Positions 31,746 to 41,714 of a DNA stretch of 64,000 bases are shown here, piece after piece (position 1 is the first letter of the stretch; every line of letters starts with the position of its first letter). The stretch comes from Perognathus longimembris pacificus. Its lineage: Eukaryota; Chordata; Mammalia; Rodentia; Heteromyidae. The stretch is from assembly GCF_023159225.1 (NCBI RefSeq), contig NC_063161.1, forward strand, positions 125,464,958 through 125,528,957, given 5' to 3'. The notes below the pieces were generated by a model. The model saw nothing but the letters and a program-made list of their open reading frames with translations, ran no database searches and was not told where the DNA came from. The position numbers were made by a program, and so were the translations under genes.

Positions 31746-32460
31746 AATGAATAGTATCATGTGGGGACAGTGGTGGGGAATGTTAGACCCACAGAACACA
31801 TATAAAGTCCAGAAAATTTAATTGGTGCATGACAGGACAGATATTTATGCTTTGCATAGGTTTCTTGAGGTTCATTTGCCTGTACTGATACTTTGGTATA
31901 GCCCCAAATGATGTTAAAATATCCAAGTGGCCCTTGGTATAAAAAATCCCTGCCACCCACCCAAAGGAAGGTTAGCAATAGAAGCCCCCATTTCCACCCC
32001 AAGAAAAGCAATATGCCAAGTAATTACATTTGTCATTGGCAGCTAAAAAAGAAAAAATCAGACTGGGACCATCTAGTGGTCTCACCTGACCACAAGTTGT
32101 AAAGTTTTGTGGCATCCCCAGGACCTCCCAGTAGAGGCCCTAGACCATACTCCTCCAGCCTCCTGCTGAGGATTTGCATAAGAGAGATTTAAAAAGCCCT
32201 TTTGGAGGACCAGGAAGTTTTTGCTCTCCTTTCTTTGCAAGGCAGCAAAATCTCTTGTGGAATGGAGCAGCCTGATTCTTCTCTTTAGGAATAAATTTAA
32301 GTGGATGCAAGAAGTATGGATTTGGTATCGAATAGTGAAGTGGGCCTCACTGTTTCCTAAAACATCTCAGGAATGTTCATGTGATTCTGTGATAACGTCA
32401 CTTACTGTTGCCATAGGAGCAGAACCTGATCAATTTTTTCTCTGAAGGATGTCTTTAATG
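31746..32460. other. Unique interval
   Basis: No repeat was recognised. Minus-strand (31757-32011) and plus-strand (32221-32445) open frames show no motif. Confidence 0.3.
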
Positions 32461-32461
32461 A

Positions 32462-32602
32462 AATCAATGATAATTTAGATTTAGAATGTATAATTGTAGC
32501 TGGATAATGATACATTAAGAAGCTTTTATAAATATCAATTATAATTTAGAATTATATATCATGTATAATTGTAACTGGAAAATGATACATTAAGAAACTT
32601 TT
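32462..32602. repeat. Tandem duplication of about 72 bp
   Basis: Unit 1 (about 32462-32528) and unit 2 (about 32531-32602) share taatttaga, then atgtataattgta, then tggataatgatacattaaga (tggaaaatgatacattaaga in unit 2). The copies differ by several substitutions and small indels. Confidence 0.8.
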
Positions 32603-32604
32603 TT

Positions 32605-32695
32605 GAGTTATCGTTTTATTATCTTTAAATAATTAAAGGGGTTACCATTCAACACATCAATTAAGAAGTATAATGCATCTGTTAAGCCACTAGCA
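32605..32695 (-). mobile_element. Short old LINE-1 3' end
   Basis: The sequence ttattatctttaaataatta, aaggggttaccattcaacac, atcaattaagaagtataatg, catctg parallels the left ends at 14929 and 24988 position by position, so it is the same older LINE-1 3' terminus. Confidence 0.55.
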
Positions 32696-33320
32696 TTTTG
32701 CTGAAAATTATTATTTAGGCTGTTCTATTGTAGAGAAAAGTGGGGGAAATCCCTGAAGGTTCACCTTTGTTATCACAGTACTTTGAGCATTAAAAATTAT
32801 TCTTTGTTTGGTATTCTGACTGATTATACAAGTAAGTCTGAAAAATATTCAATAAGTCTCATTGTTCTAGTATATTATGCCATCCACTATTGACCTCTTT
32901 CCATGAACAATAAGGCTTGAAAGTCTGTGTAATTATCCACATGTCTCATTTCACTCCATTATCTATAGCATCTCCTTCTTCTTATAGAACCACTTCAGAC
33001 TCCTGGACACTGATTTATAGATGTGTTATAATGAAATTGTATTTAAAAACAATGATCAAAGCTAGGAATGTTACACTTGATCGCTCAACCTCTCAGAATA
33101 CCTGAGGCTATTCCCTTTCAGGATGCTTCATTAGTGCGCATTTATTATTCCCAATTACATTGCTCTCAGCATTTATGAATCAGTTTTTGGTCCAAGTAAT
33201 TTAACAGCACAAGTTCTACCTTGCAAAGGAATTTGGGAATACCTGCTCTGTAAAATAAACTCTGTGTTACCCATATTTATGAATGATTGTTTAAGTGATA
33301 AGTAAAATCAGAGATAATAC
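32696..33320. other. Unique interval, possible conserved element
   Basis: No repeat is recognised. The block 33110-33300 (tgcttcattagtgcgcattt, attcccaattacattgctct) has the appearance of a non-coding conserved element, but this is only an impression. Confidence 0.25.
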
Positions 33321-33321
33321 A

Positions 33322-33445
33322 CAGAAATTTAACTCGGTGTGATGCAATTCCCAGCTCAGCCTTCGTCATAGGGACTGAACCCAGGGCTTGGCAAATGCTA
33401 ATAGTCCACTCTACCACTAGGTTGCCTCCAGCCCCAGAAATTTAA
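33322..33445 (-). mobile_element. ID-like SINE with 11-bp target duplication
   Basis: The minus-strand ID-like monomer (gggactgaacccagggcttg, ccactctaccactaggttgc, ctccagcccc) is flanked by cagaaatttaa at 33322-33332 and 33435-33445. It is diverged from the IDL monomer and so is probably an older ID-related insertion. Confidence 0.75.
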
Positions 33446-33660
33446 TTCTGAATTATTTGTTTCTTTTTTTCCCACCAGTGGCATAGATTTATTTTTTCAG
33501 TTCTTAGCAACAATTTATTATAGTATAATGGGGTTAAACTAGGGAAAAATAGAAATGTTTCCTGCCCTCCATGCAGGAAATGAGAGTTAAAGACTTAGGC
33601 AATGGGGTTTAAATTGCCCAGTGCATTCTCGGTATGAATTGGTACCACCTAGACATGCTG
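33446..33660. other. AT-rich interval
   Basis: No feature is recognised. Confidence 0.25.
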
Positions 33661-33664
33661 CCAG

Positions 33665-33910
33665 TCCAGTTGTGCTGGTTATTTTTGAAATAATATCTCA
33701 AATCCAGGTAGGCACCTGGACCACAATCCATCTGTTTTAGGTTTCCTGTGGCAGCTAGTATGGCAGAAGTGTTCTACCATTCCCCATTTTTTCCACAGAG
33801 AAAGATCACAAACTTTTATGCCCTATCTGACTTGGAACGTTGATCTTCCCATTCTCAGTCTCCCATAAAGCTAGTATGAGAGGTTGGCATACACCAAGAT
33901 TCATGAGAGG
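33665..33910 (-). repeat. Possible dimeric B1-like SINE
   Basis: Two tandem blocks, ggttatttttgaaataatat.. ggaccacaatcca and atgccctatctgacttggaa.. ttgatcttcccattctcagt.. ctcccataaagctagtatga, resemble reversed 7SL-type monomers (GCCCAGGCTGGCCT..GATCCTCC..CTCAGCCTCC). They are heavily diverged. The alternative is unique sequence. Confidence 0.35.
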
Positions 33911-34650
33911 CTGAGATTTTCAATCTTCCTGTATGTCAAAAATGCTATTTAATGATCTATTCATGCTTATTGGGACACATTTTTTTGTCCTATTTCCTTT
34001 GTAATGTTTCATCATCATCATCATCTTCATCTGGAGGTATTGAGTTTTTTCTCTACTGAAAAGCAGGAGATTGGTTTCAAGTTGTAGGTGGATCTTAGTT
34101 CATTTAGTATACATAAACGGGCCATAGGGGAAAAGTTTCAGCAACTTTCTTTAAACCTATATTCCAGTTCCTCCCCATCCAGTCTTGGCCATAAACAGAC
34201 AAATGAGCAAGTTTTCTTTCTAGCACATTTGATTTCCTCTGGCCATCTTCTAATGGAAGGTGAAAAGCCAAATTGTGGATGGCTGAAGGGAAAAGTGGAA
34301 ACAGCAGCAAAAGGCCCTATTAATAGAAATAGCAATATGTGAAAGGGCTTCAGGATGCTGAGAACACAGATACTATGCAGCAGTTTATTGCTGTTATTAT
34401 TCTCTAGAAGGTGCAAATTCAAAAGCGGCAGGATGCCACTGTCTGTCTCTGCTTATCTCTTGGTCTCTGCAGTTCTGCTCTGTGCATAGCCTAAGTCTAC
34501 TGGACTTCTGTACATCACCTGCCCTACCTGAGTTCTAAGGTCAGAGGCATGTAGTGGCTGCCTCATTCTCTGGTATCTGAATTACAGCACCCTCCAAAGT
34601 TGTTATTTTGTTCCCTGTATAACGGATAAGTGGGGCTCTCTGTGACTCAA
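33911..34650. other. Unique sequence with short (ATC)n
   Basis: A catcatcatcatcatcttca run lies at 34010-34030. Overlapping open frames on both strands at 34088-34422 have no motif. Confidence 0.35.
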
Positions 34651-34651
34651 T

Positions 34652-35035
34652 GCTATTCAAAGTGTGGCTCAAGGACCAGCAGGATCAGCATGTTCTGGGA
34701 TCTTGATAGGAATGTGGAATTTTATTTTTTTATTTTTATTTTTTATTTTTTGGCCAGTCCTGGGGACTGGTCTCAGGGTCTGAGCACTGTCCCTGGCTTC
34801 TTTTTGCTGAAGGCTAGCTAGCACTCTGCCACTTGAGCCACAGCGCCACTTCTGGCCATTTTCTATATATGTGGTGCTGAGGAATTGAACCCAGGGCTTC
34901 ATGTATACGAGGTGAGCACTCTTGCCACTAAGCCATATCCCCAGCCCCAGGAATGTGGAATTTTAAACTCATCTCAGGTACACTGATTCAGAGTCTGCAT
35001 TTTGATAGGATTTTCAGGTGATGTTCAAGCACCGT
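34652..35035 (+). mobile_element. MER5A-like hAT (Charlie) MITE split by a SINE
   Basis: The left part gctattcaaagtgtggctca, aggaccagcaggatcagcat follows the MER5A end CTCAAAGTGTGGTCCCCGGACCAGCAGCATCAGCAT. The right part after the SINE (actgattcagagtctgcatt, ttgataggattttcaggtga) follows its other half. It is a non-autonomous, ancient DNA transposon. The IDL-Geo at 34725-34948 is nested inside. Confidence 0.75.
34708..34965 (-). mobile_element. IDL-Geo SINE with perfect 17-bp target duplication
   Basis: The body 34725-34948 has the A tail reversed as a T-rich run, then the right monomer (ggccagtcctggggactggt, gccacttgagccacagcgcc) and the left monomer (tatatatgtggtgctgagga, cacttgccactaagccatat region). 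The flanks are aggaatgtggaatttta at 34708-34724 and 34949-34965, identical, which suggests a young insertion. Confidence 0.97.
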
Positions 35036-35261
35036 AGCATGCGACTTGAACCTACTTCCTACTTTCCTTCTTTCTACTCACAATGTCCCTAGGGTACCTG
35101 TTCCCTTAATGGTCCATCCACATGGCTTGTTTGTTCTTGTTATTACTGCCTATTCCTACATTGGCTGTGACTATATTAGATTTAACTCTTTGTACACTTT
35201 GTCATCAAATCTCAGATGGTCCCAAGCTGGTGTTTCTTCTGGCTTGCCCTTAGTTTAAACT
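35036..35261. other. Short unique interval
   Basis: No feature is recognised. Confidence 0.3.
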
Positions 35262-35625
35262 CTATCTGTTGTCATTTGGATGTATAACTGAAAGCCCCAT
35301 GTGACCAAGGATTGGTTCAGCTTTTGGAAGGTGGTGAAACCTTTAGGAGGTAGAATCCAGCAGAAAGCAGTTAGATCAGTTAGCAGCAGTTAGTCTTCCC
35401 TTGAGGGGGAAACTGGGACCTCAGTTGCTTCCTGTCTCTCTGCTTTTTGGCTGTAGTCAGGGAGCAGACCTTCTCTGTCACATGCTTTCATCATGATGTT
35501 GTGTGCTGCCACAAGCCTAAACAACAGGGCCAACTGATCATGGACTAAAAACGCTGAAACTGAACCCAAATAATCATTGAATGTTAGTTATCACTTATCA
35601 CAGGTATTTGTTAAAGCAGCAGAAA
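35262..35625 (+). mobile_element. MaLR/ERVL-type LTR remnant, related to 19.7 kb
   Basis: Ordered blocks are gtcatttggatgtataactg, aaggtggtgaaacctttagg, cttcccttgagggggaaact, gggacctcagttgcttcctg, ctaaacaacagggccaactg, atcatggactaaaaacgctg and aagcagcagaaagctaactg. The pattern (GGTGGTGGAACCTTTAGGAGG, CAACAGGGCCAACCAACCATGGACTG) is that of a widespread mammalian LTR. There are no internal genes. Confidence 0.65.
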
Positions 35626-36040
35626 GCTAACTGAGACAACATCCGATTGGACTCACTTGCAATATCTGTAGTTCTGTTTCTACCAAGTGCCTGCTGAATC
35701 ATTTCATGGGTACCTCATGTCTATCAACCAATGCATTGATATCTTTAATTTACTAATCTGAAGGATTCCACTGAAACAATCATTTGAAATTTCCCAAACA
35801 TGAATTGCCACCTAAAAGAATTTTAAGGAAGCTTTTAGTTTATTTTGTGTGTTTCTTAGGGAGATTCTAAGAATGCAAATGATACTCTCATGTAGAACTT
35901 GGTTCAAAGATATTGAAGTTACAGGCATGATTAAGATGTACACAATAAATTAGTAAGGCAACATCAAAATAAGAATAAAATATCTGAGAATAAAAAATAA
36001 GAATAAAATAACTACGATAAAATATGGCATCAACAAAGAT
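35626..36040. other. Unique interval
   Basis: An aataagaataaaata motif is repeated at 35967-36010. No gene is seen. Confidence 0.3.
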
Positions 36041-36044
36041 AAAA

Positions 36045-36212
36045 GGTAATTACTCAGGACACAGATCTGAGGATTGCATGCCAAGACACTTTTTTTTAAA
36101 TTAACCAGAAAAAAGACAGAAGTGGAGGTGTGGTGTAAGCCATAGGGTGTCAGTCTTGAGTTTAGAAAAGCCATGCAAGAGCATGTGGCCCTGAGCTGAA
36201 GGACCTGTATGA

Positions 36213-36214
<2 letters not shown>
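36045..36214 (+). mobile_element. Degenerate composite SINE with (CA)n tail
   Basis: The fragments tactcaggacacagatctga, ggattgcatgccaag, aattaaccagaaaaaagaca, gaagtggaggtgtggtgtaa and gccctgagctgaagga match the common composite family in order. The B1 head start is missing. Confidence 0.75.

Positions 36215-36261
<47 letters not shown>
36214..36261 (+). repeat. (CA)n microsatellite at a SINE tail
   Basis: About 23 CA units follow the 3' end of the plus-strand SINE. Confidence 0.95.
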
Positions 36262-36264
<3 letters not shown>

Positions 36265-36830
36265 AAATTAAAATCACGTGGATGATGCCAAGGTCAGTCA
36301 GTAGCTTGAGCAATGCCTAGGGCTATGTGGACAATGGCTCCAATAGTCCTAAATGCCTGGAGGGCTGAGCACAGTGAAAGTGATTCTGGGGGAAATAGCT
36401 ACCTAGGCAGCCCTATGTGAGCAGGGAATACTAGCACTCTCTTTTTTTTTTATTGTAAACAAGTTTTAATATTATAGGCATTTGTAAATAATTATATATG
36501 CATAGCTTATAAGAAAAGAGACAAACATGTATCAAGCTACATGTGTGAAAACTCATAGTAACATTTTTCTACATAGTCAAAATAGAAAATAACCATCAAC
36601 TTTAGAATGGATAAATGAACACATTAATATAAAAGAGAATATAAAACAATAATTAAACTGACAAATATATACAATTACTGATATAACTCAAATACATATG
36701 CCAGAATAGCTAAATTGAAAAAAAAAAACAAAGCAATTAGAGAAATACATAGCACTCTGATTTCAAAGAAACGTTTCTACCTTTTACTCCTGAGCCTGCC
36801 ATGGTTGGGGTCTTGCTATTCCTGAGATGT
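36262..36830. other. Unique, A-rich interval
   Basis: A10 and T10 runs are at about 36719 and 36440. No gene is seen. The 36450-36730 block is very AT-rich and could be an unrecognised old LINE fragment. Confidence 0.3.
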
Positions 36831-36832
36831 CT

Positions 36833-37053
36833 TCAAGGCATTTTTTTTTTTTTGCTAGTCCTGGGGCTTGAATTCAAGGCCTGAGGACTGTCCCTGGCTT
36901 CTTTTTGCTCAAGGCTAGCACTCTACCACTTGAGGCACAGCACCACTTCTGGCTTTTTCTGTGTATGTGGTGCTGAGGAATTGAACTCAGGGCTTCATGC
37001 ATGCTAGGCAAGTACTCTACCACTCTTCCACATTCCCAGCCCCAAGGTATTTT
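36833..37053 (-). mobile_element. IDL-Geo SINE
   Basis: The minus-strand body 36841-37042 (gctagtcctggggcttgaat, ctaccacttgaggcacagca, tgtgtatgtggtgctgagga, gctaggcaagtactctacca) is flanked by caaggcattttttt and caaggtattttttt. It is more diverged than the copies at 34.7 and 63.8 kb. Confidence 0.92.
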
Positions 37054-37059
37054 TTTTCT

Positions 37060-38355
37060 ACTGCCTCAAGGCAACTCATTTGGCTTCTTTTTAAATTGTT
37101 CTAATCTCTTCAACAACCATATTTACTCTGAATTTAAACAGGCTCTGTTTCTGGCCATACTTCAAGTTTTTCAGATCCTCTTGCTCTTCCTTTTCTTCCG
37201 TATTCTCACTGGAAATCTGGCTGAAAGCTTTGGGAAATACCAAGGCCACAGGCTGAAGGCTCTACTGCCTTGACCTTTCCTAGTTCAACTTTTCATTTTT
37301 TGATGTTTGATAAGTCTTACTAATTTTTCACAATAAAAGTGCTTGCATATCTCATGTTCTATGTCCCTTTAATTGCCAACACTTCAAGCATATTGCATCT
37401 AAGCCTACACATGTACAAATTTAAGGCTTATTTGAAATGCTCAATGCTGCAAAAACATACTTAAACAACCACGTTTCATTTTTAGAAATGGATTTAATTC
37501 AGAAATACTTCCCAAGTACAAAATGAAACATAAAGGAAAGCAAGAAAATAGATGCATGGTACTCCTGGGAAGCTAAACTTCATTATGCAAGAATCTATTG
37601 CATTCATGTTATCTCAGAAGAAGGATCTGACAAGTTAATTAATTTGTCTTTTCTCTCACCTAAGTGCTTCTGCCACTCAAACACTCCCCACTACCTAAAG
37701 CGGCATCTGTCTTTGATTTCAGCAGCAGCTGCACAACCCACAAAGCAAGGACTATAATCACTTCACAGAATTCAGATGCATTACCTTTTGTTTTACAGGC
37801 ACAGGGCAAGAGTTGTGGGCAGCACTTCTTTGCCCTGGACAATGTAAGTTCTGAAAGCAGCTGCTAACCATTAGGAATCATGTGATTCTTATACTGCATC
37901 TAGGATCCCCAGGGACAGTGTTACATTTAATACATTTATTTATTGAGTCCCTTCTATGTCAGGCTTACTAAAGAACAAGGAATGGATGAGTGACACTTCT
38001 TGCTTGAGTTCCAGGGCATTTCTGAAATATCTAACACAGTATCCAATCTTCCAGGTTATGAAGAGCTGTTATTGGCTATTTTTTTTTGTACCCAAAGAAT
38101 GTACCCAACAAACATAACTCCTCAGGGTTGAGTTATATTACGAACGGTCCCCATTTAATTACCTTAGTGTCAGAAGTGGCAGCTTAGGAAAGGGAGAGAG
38201 GAAGCATTTAAGTAAATCTATTCTTTTGTATCTGTGAGACAGACTCACTTTACTGACTTATTATTATTATTATATTACTCAGGCTTATTACATGTATTAC
38301 TTTCTTTGTTGGTCCCAAATTCTTATAGTTGAATTTTTCTCCTTTTTTATTTCTT
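37060..38355. other. Unique interval
   Basis: No lineage repeats are seen. A ttatttattgagtcccttcta, tgtcaggc string near 37935 recalls the MIR/L2 end. Open frames at 37001-37273 and 37660-37867 (both strands overlap) have no motif. A TTA run occurs near 38260. Confidence 0.3.
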
Positions 38356-38672
38356 TTTCCTTCCTTCCTTCCTTCCTTCCTTCCTTCCTTCCTTCCTTCC
38401 TTCCTTCCTTCCTTCCTCCCTCCTTCCCTCCCTCCCTCCCTCCCTCCTTTCTCCCTCTTTCTTTCTCTCTCCCTTCTTTCCTTCCTTCATTCCTTCCTTC
38501 CTCCCTTCCTTTCTTGCTTTCTCTCTCCTTCCTTCCTTCCTTCCTTCCTTCCTTCCTTCCTTCCTTCCTTCCTTCCTTCCTTCCTTCCTTCCTTCCTTTC
38601 TTTCCTCCTTTTCTCCTTTCCTCCCTTCCTCCCTTCCTCCCTTCCTCCTTCCCTTCCTTCCTTCCTGTCTTT
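38356..38672 (+). repeat. (CCTT)n polypyrimidine tract of about 315 bp
   Basis: The plus strand is almost pure C/T (CCTT with CCCT, CTTT and TTCT variants) and the minus strand pure A/G. It can form intramolecular triplex (H-DNA). It abuts the A-tail side of a minus-strand SINE at 38676. Long open frames across it (S/F/L/P or R/K/E/G only) are artefacts. Confidence 0.97.
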
Positions 38673-38675
38673 CTC

Positions 38676-38910
38676 TTTCTGCTGGTACCTTGGCTTGAAT
38701 TCAGGGCCTTGTGCTCTAGCATGGCTTCCCTGCCCCCACCCCCCTCCCGTTGGTATTTCTACCATTTGAGCCATGACTCCAATCTGGCATTTTTGGTTGT
38801 TAATTGGAAATGGAGTCTTGTGGATTTTTCTTCCCCACTATCTTCAGATATCAGCCTTCCTCAGCACCAGTATTTCAGGAGTGCCTGTGCCTCGCATGCT
38901 CATCACTATT
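38676..38910 (-). mobile_element. Degenerate composite SINE
   Basis: The blocks gctggtaccttggcttgaat, tcagggccttgtgctctag, taccatttgagccatgactc, gttaattggaaatggagtct and cagatatcagccttcctcag are in the order of the minus-strand composite family. The GGAA-type repeat grew from its tail. Confidence 0.75.
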
Positions 38911-38989
38911 TTTTATTTTTATTTTGTAAGCCTGGATTCTTCTAATGCTTCACTAAGGGGTATTTACCACCCAAGGGACATGTAGCAGT

Positions 38990-39135
38990 TCTGGTGATCA
39001 CAAGTAGAGGGCCCTGCTGGCATCTAGTAAAAAGAGACCAGGGCTGCTGTAAAACATTTTACAGTGTGAATATAGATTTACCCAAATGATTGTCTGGCCC
39101 TAATGTTAGTGAGGCTTTAAGTCCTCCAACCTCCT
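38990..39135 (+). mobile_element. MER20-like hAT MITE fragment
   Basis: The sequence ctgctggcatctagtaaaaa, gagaccagggctgctgtaaa, acattttacagtgtgaatat and gattgtctggccctaatgtt follows MER20 (CTACTGGCATCTAGTGGGTAGAGGCCAGGGATGCTGCTAAACAT in pieces). It is an ancient non-autonomous DNA transposon. The ends are lost. Confidence 0.7.
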
Positions 39136-40230
39136 GTTTTCAAAACCTTCGTATTGTCAAAAAAGAAAGGCTGATTGTGCCCACTCTTCCTCTGCCGGGG
39201 CTCTGATGCCTCAAATTAAATGTTGTTTTAATCAAGTTTTTTTATTCTGTATTAATTTTTGCAACTTTTTATAAAGTAATGTGACACTTTTTCTTTTTGA
39301 AAAGCCAGTTATGTTATAATATCCTTTGAATGGTACAAATGTGTTGATAATGTAAAGAAAACAAATGGTGCAAGGGAAATAAGATGCAACTTATCCCATG
39401 ACTGATAAGATGTGTATTCTATGGCCTAGATTTGCTTCTTGATATTATAATGCTAAAAACTCTTGAAGACATGTTGAAGAAAGAATGGTAATTATAAGAG
39501 ATATAAAAAATCTTATTATAGCTCCGGGCTTCAAGAAGGGAGGGATAATAAAAACAATACTCTGACATTAAATTTGGAGGAAGTTCTGTGTTTGTGAGAT
39601 GATAAGATACATTTTTTTTTTTTGCTAGAAAACAATGAAGCTCTTTAAGGAAATTAGTAATTGGGGATCTTTTAAGCACCCAGAAGTGCAAGACTGTGAT
39701 ACTTGATGTGATAAATCCTGCAAAGCTCTCTGTGGAGTATAAAGCCAATTTCTCCTAGAAACATTGCAGCTGAATAAGGTAGTTTTTACCATGTAGCCCA
39801 GAGGGGGGAAACATGCTTGAAATTTAAGGAGTATCTTTTGTTGAGAACTGCAAAAGAAAAGTAGAAATTTTTAAGATAAAAAAAGAGCATGTTTTTGCTG
39901 TCAGCCATGTTATGCATCTGTTCATTGGTTGTAGCCAAGTTTCAAGGGTAAAAAAAATAGAAGGGAACAAGTTCACCACCGGTTTGGATGACCAGGGGCA
40001 AATTTAAGATTGCATGTTAGTAACTGAGTCTCAAAATTGTTGCATGGTCACTTTTTCTTCCCCAAATTTTCTCACTTGCACAAAATGTACTTACAAATAC
40101 TTGCAAATAAGGATATTTACAAATAAGAATCTTCCTCTTCCTTTTAAAAATAAAGCACAACAACAGAACCAGCACAACTTTGGGGTGCTAGTTCCAGGAT
40201 GCATCTGGCAGTTTGTTAAGGATCTAGTGT
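39136..40230. other. Unique AT-rich interval
   Basis: No recognised repeat. The minus-strand open frame at 39419-39748 (109 codons) has no motif and no splice context. Confidence 0.3.
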
Positions 40231-40885
40231 TATGCCAGATTTCCAGTCCCCAAAGACCACCAAGGAGCTGATACCGATGAAAATGCACGAGAGTCTTTAT
40301 TGCAGGCTCAAGCCTGGACTCCCAACCATCACCAACACAGCGGATCTGGATTGAGAGCCCCGACCCTCAGATAGGCAGGGTATTTATTGTGATTACAACA
40401 GAGGCAGGGTATTTCCAACTTGGCAGATACTTGATTGATGGCATTTAGCAAGCAAGTCTTGTCCTATTTCCATTGGCTATCCTTTCAGTTACCTATTTTG
40501 GCTTTGATATCGGGAACTGGCCTCGATATCAGGAATTGACAACAGGTGGTCAGGTAGCACTGATGCAGGGGGTTAGTGCAGGGGGTAGAGCAAGTCACAA
40601 ATGGGTTAAGCAAGCCGTTTACAGAAGCAGAATATTGCGGTCAGGCTGACCTAGTACCAACTTTATTTGAACAATTGCGACCATGTTTTCTCATTACCAC
40701 TAAGCAAGCTTGAGTGGGCTAAAACAATCCAGTACTCAATCATAAGTAAACCAACCCAACAGTTACCATGGCATTTCTACTACTATTATGGTTATTTCTA
40801 TAGTCTATGACTATGATCATTTTTTACTGTCTGTTACCATGGTTGCTACCCAGGTATAGAGGTGAACAAGTGCTCCCTACATTTT
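40230..40885 (-). mobile_element. Solo LTR-like element
   Basis: On the minus strand this begins near tgtagggagcacttgttcac (plus 40862-40881) and ends near gactggaaatctggca (plus 40233-40250), giving TG..CA-like ends. It contains a TATA-like aataaataccc (near 40378-40390) and a poly(A) signal context gcaataaagactctcgtgca (plus 40287-40306) typical of LTR R regions. No retroviral coding sequence is adjacent. The target duplication is not resolved, so boundaries are approximate. It shows little of the decay seen in the other LTRs. Confidence 0.55.
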
Positions 40886-41118
40886 TAAATGTCAAACTAC
40901 AAGAAACTAGTCTCATGGGTGAGGGTGCAGCCCTCTATCATGGAGTTGGCACCAGGGTTTAGAAGCTGTTATAATCTTAACACTAAAACTTATATTTAGT
41001 TTATCCAGTTTTCAGGTCATTCCTAACACTAGCTTTGGCATCTTGAGAATGAGGTTGCCAGATCAGCCACAGCTGAGGAAATGAAACTGGTTGGTTAGAC
41101 TTCAAGTTCTCACATGGT
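40886..41118. other. Short unique interval
   Basis: No feature is recognised. Confidence 0.25.
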
Positions 41119-41250
41119 GGTGGCTCAGACCAGCAGCTGCAGCCTCACCTGGGAAAGCCCAAATTCAGATCAGTAGAATTGGGACCCCATCGATTTATTA
41201 AGCACTTCTTATGGTTCTGGTGACACTCATTCAAGTTTAAGGACTATTTA
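41118..41250 (+). mobile_element. MER5A-like hAT MITE fragment
   Basis: The sequence agaccagcagctgcagcctc, acctgggaaagcccaaattc, agatcagtagaattgggacc, ttctggtgacactcattcaa and gtttaagga follows the MER5A order (GACCAGCAGCATCAGCATCACCTGGGAA). It is a diverged, ancient element. Confidence 0.65.
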
Positions 41251-41391
41251 GTTAGACTAAGCTACTATTGGCAAAGACTGATTAACTTTCATTTCTCTTC
41301 TGAACATGAATACCTTCTGTGTCTTTTAAAGTCTATGGCAATGGCTAAATTCTGAAAACATAACTTTCCTAGTGATTAAAAAGTCCTTTAC

Positions 41392-41622
41392 ACTGGGCAC
41401 TGGTGACTCATGCTTGTAATTCGATCTAAGTGGGGGGCAGAGATCTGAGGATCAGGATTCGAAGCCAGCCTAGGCAGGAGACTTTTATCTGTGAGAGTTT
41501 TATCTCCAGTTAAACACCAGAAAATGGGAAGTGGAGTCGAGGCTCAAAGTGGTAGAGCTCTACCTTTGAGCAAAAAAAGCTGAGGCCCTAAGTTCAAGCC
41601 CCAGGACCAACCAAAAATCAAA
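41392..41622 (+). mobile_element. Composite B1/tRNA-like SINE
   Basis: The sequence tgggcactggtgactcatgc, gaggatcaggattcgaagcc, gagagttttatctccagtta, ggctcaaagtggtagagctc and aagttcaagccccaggacc is followed by a short A-rich tail. Flanking aagtcctttacac and aagtcccttaacac hint at a target duplication. Confidence 0.88.
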
Positions 41623-41714
41623 GAAGTCCCTTAACACAATTTTATGTTCTCAGACATTGATTATATGCTGTTGGACACCAGAATTTCTTTTTTTGTTTTT
41701 GTTGTTGTTGCATG

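Noticed and set aside
33985..34030. (ATC)n at 34.0 kb and at 27.84 kb as a paired feature
   Set aside because: Both are short, common trinucleotide runs with unrelated flanks.
38292..38945. 217-, 146-, 141- and 95-codon frames on both strands
   Set aside because: All are translations of the (CCTT)n/(GGAA)n tract and an adjoining SINE.
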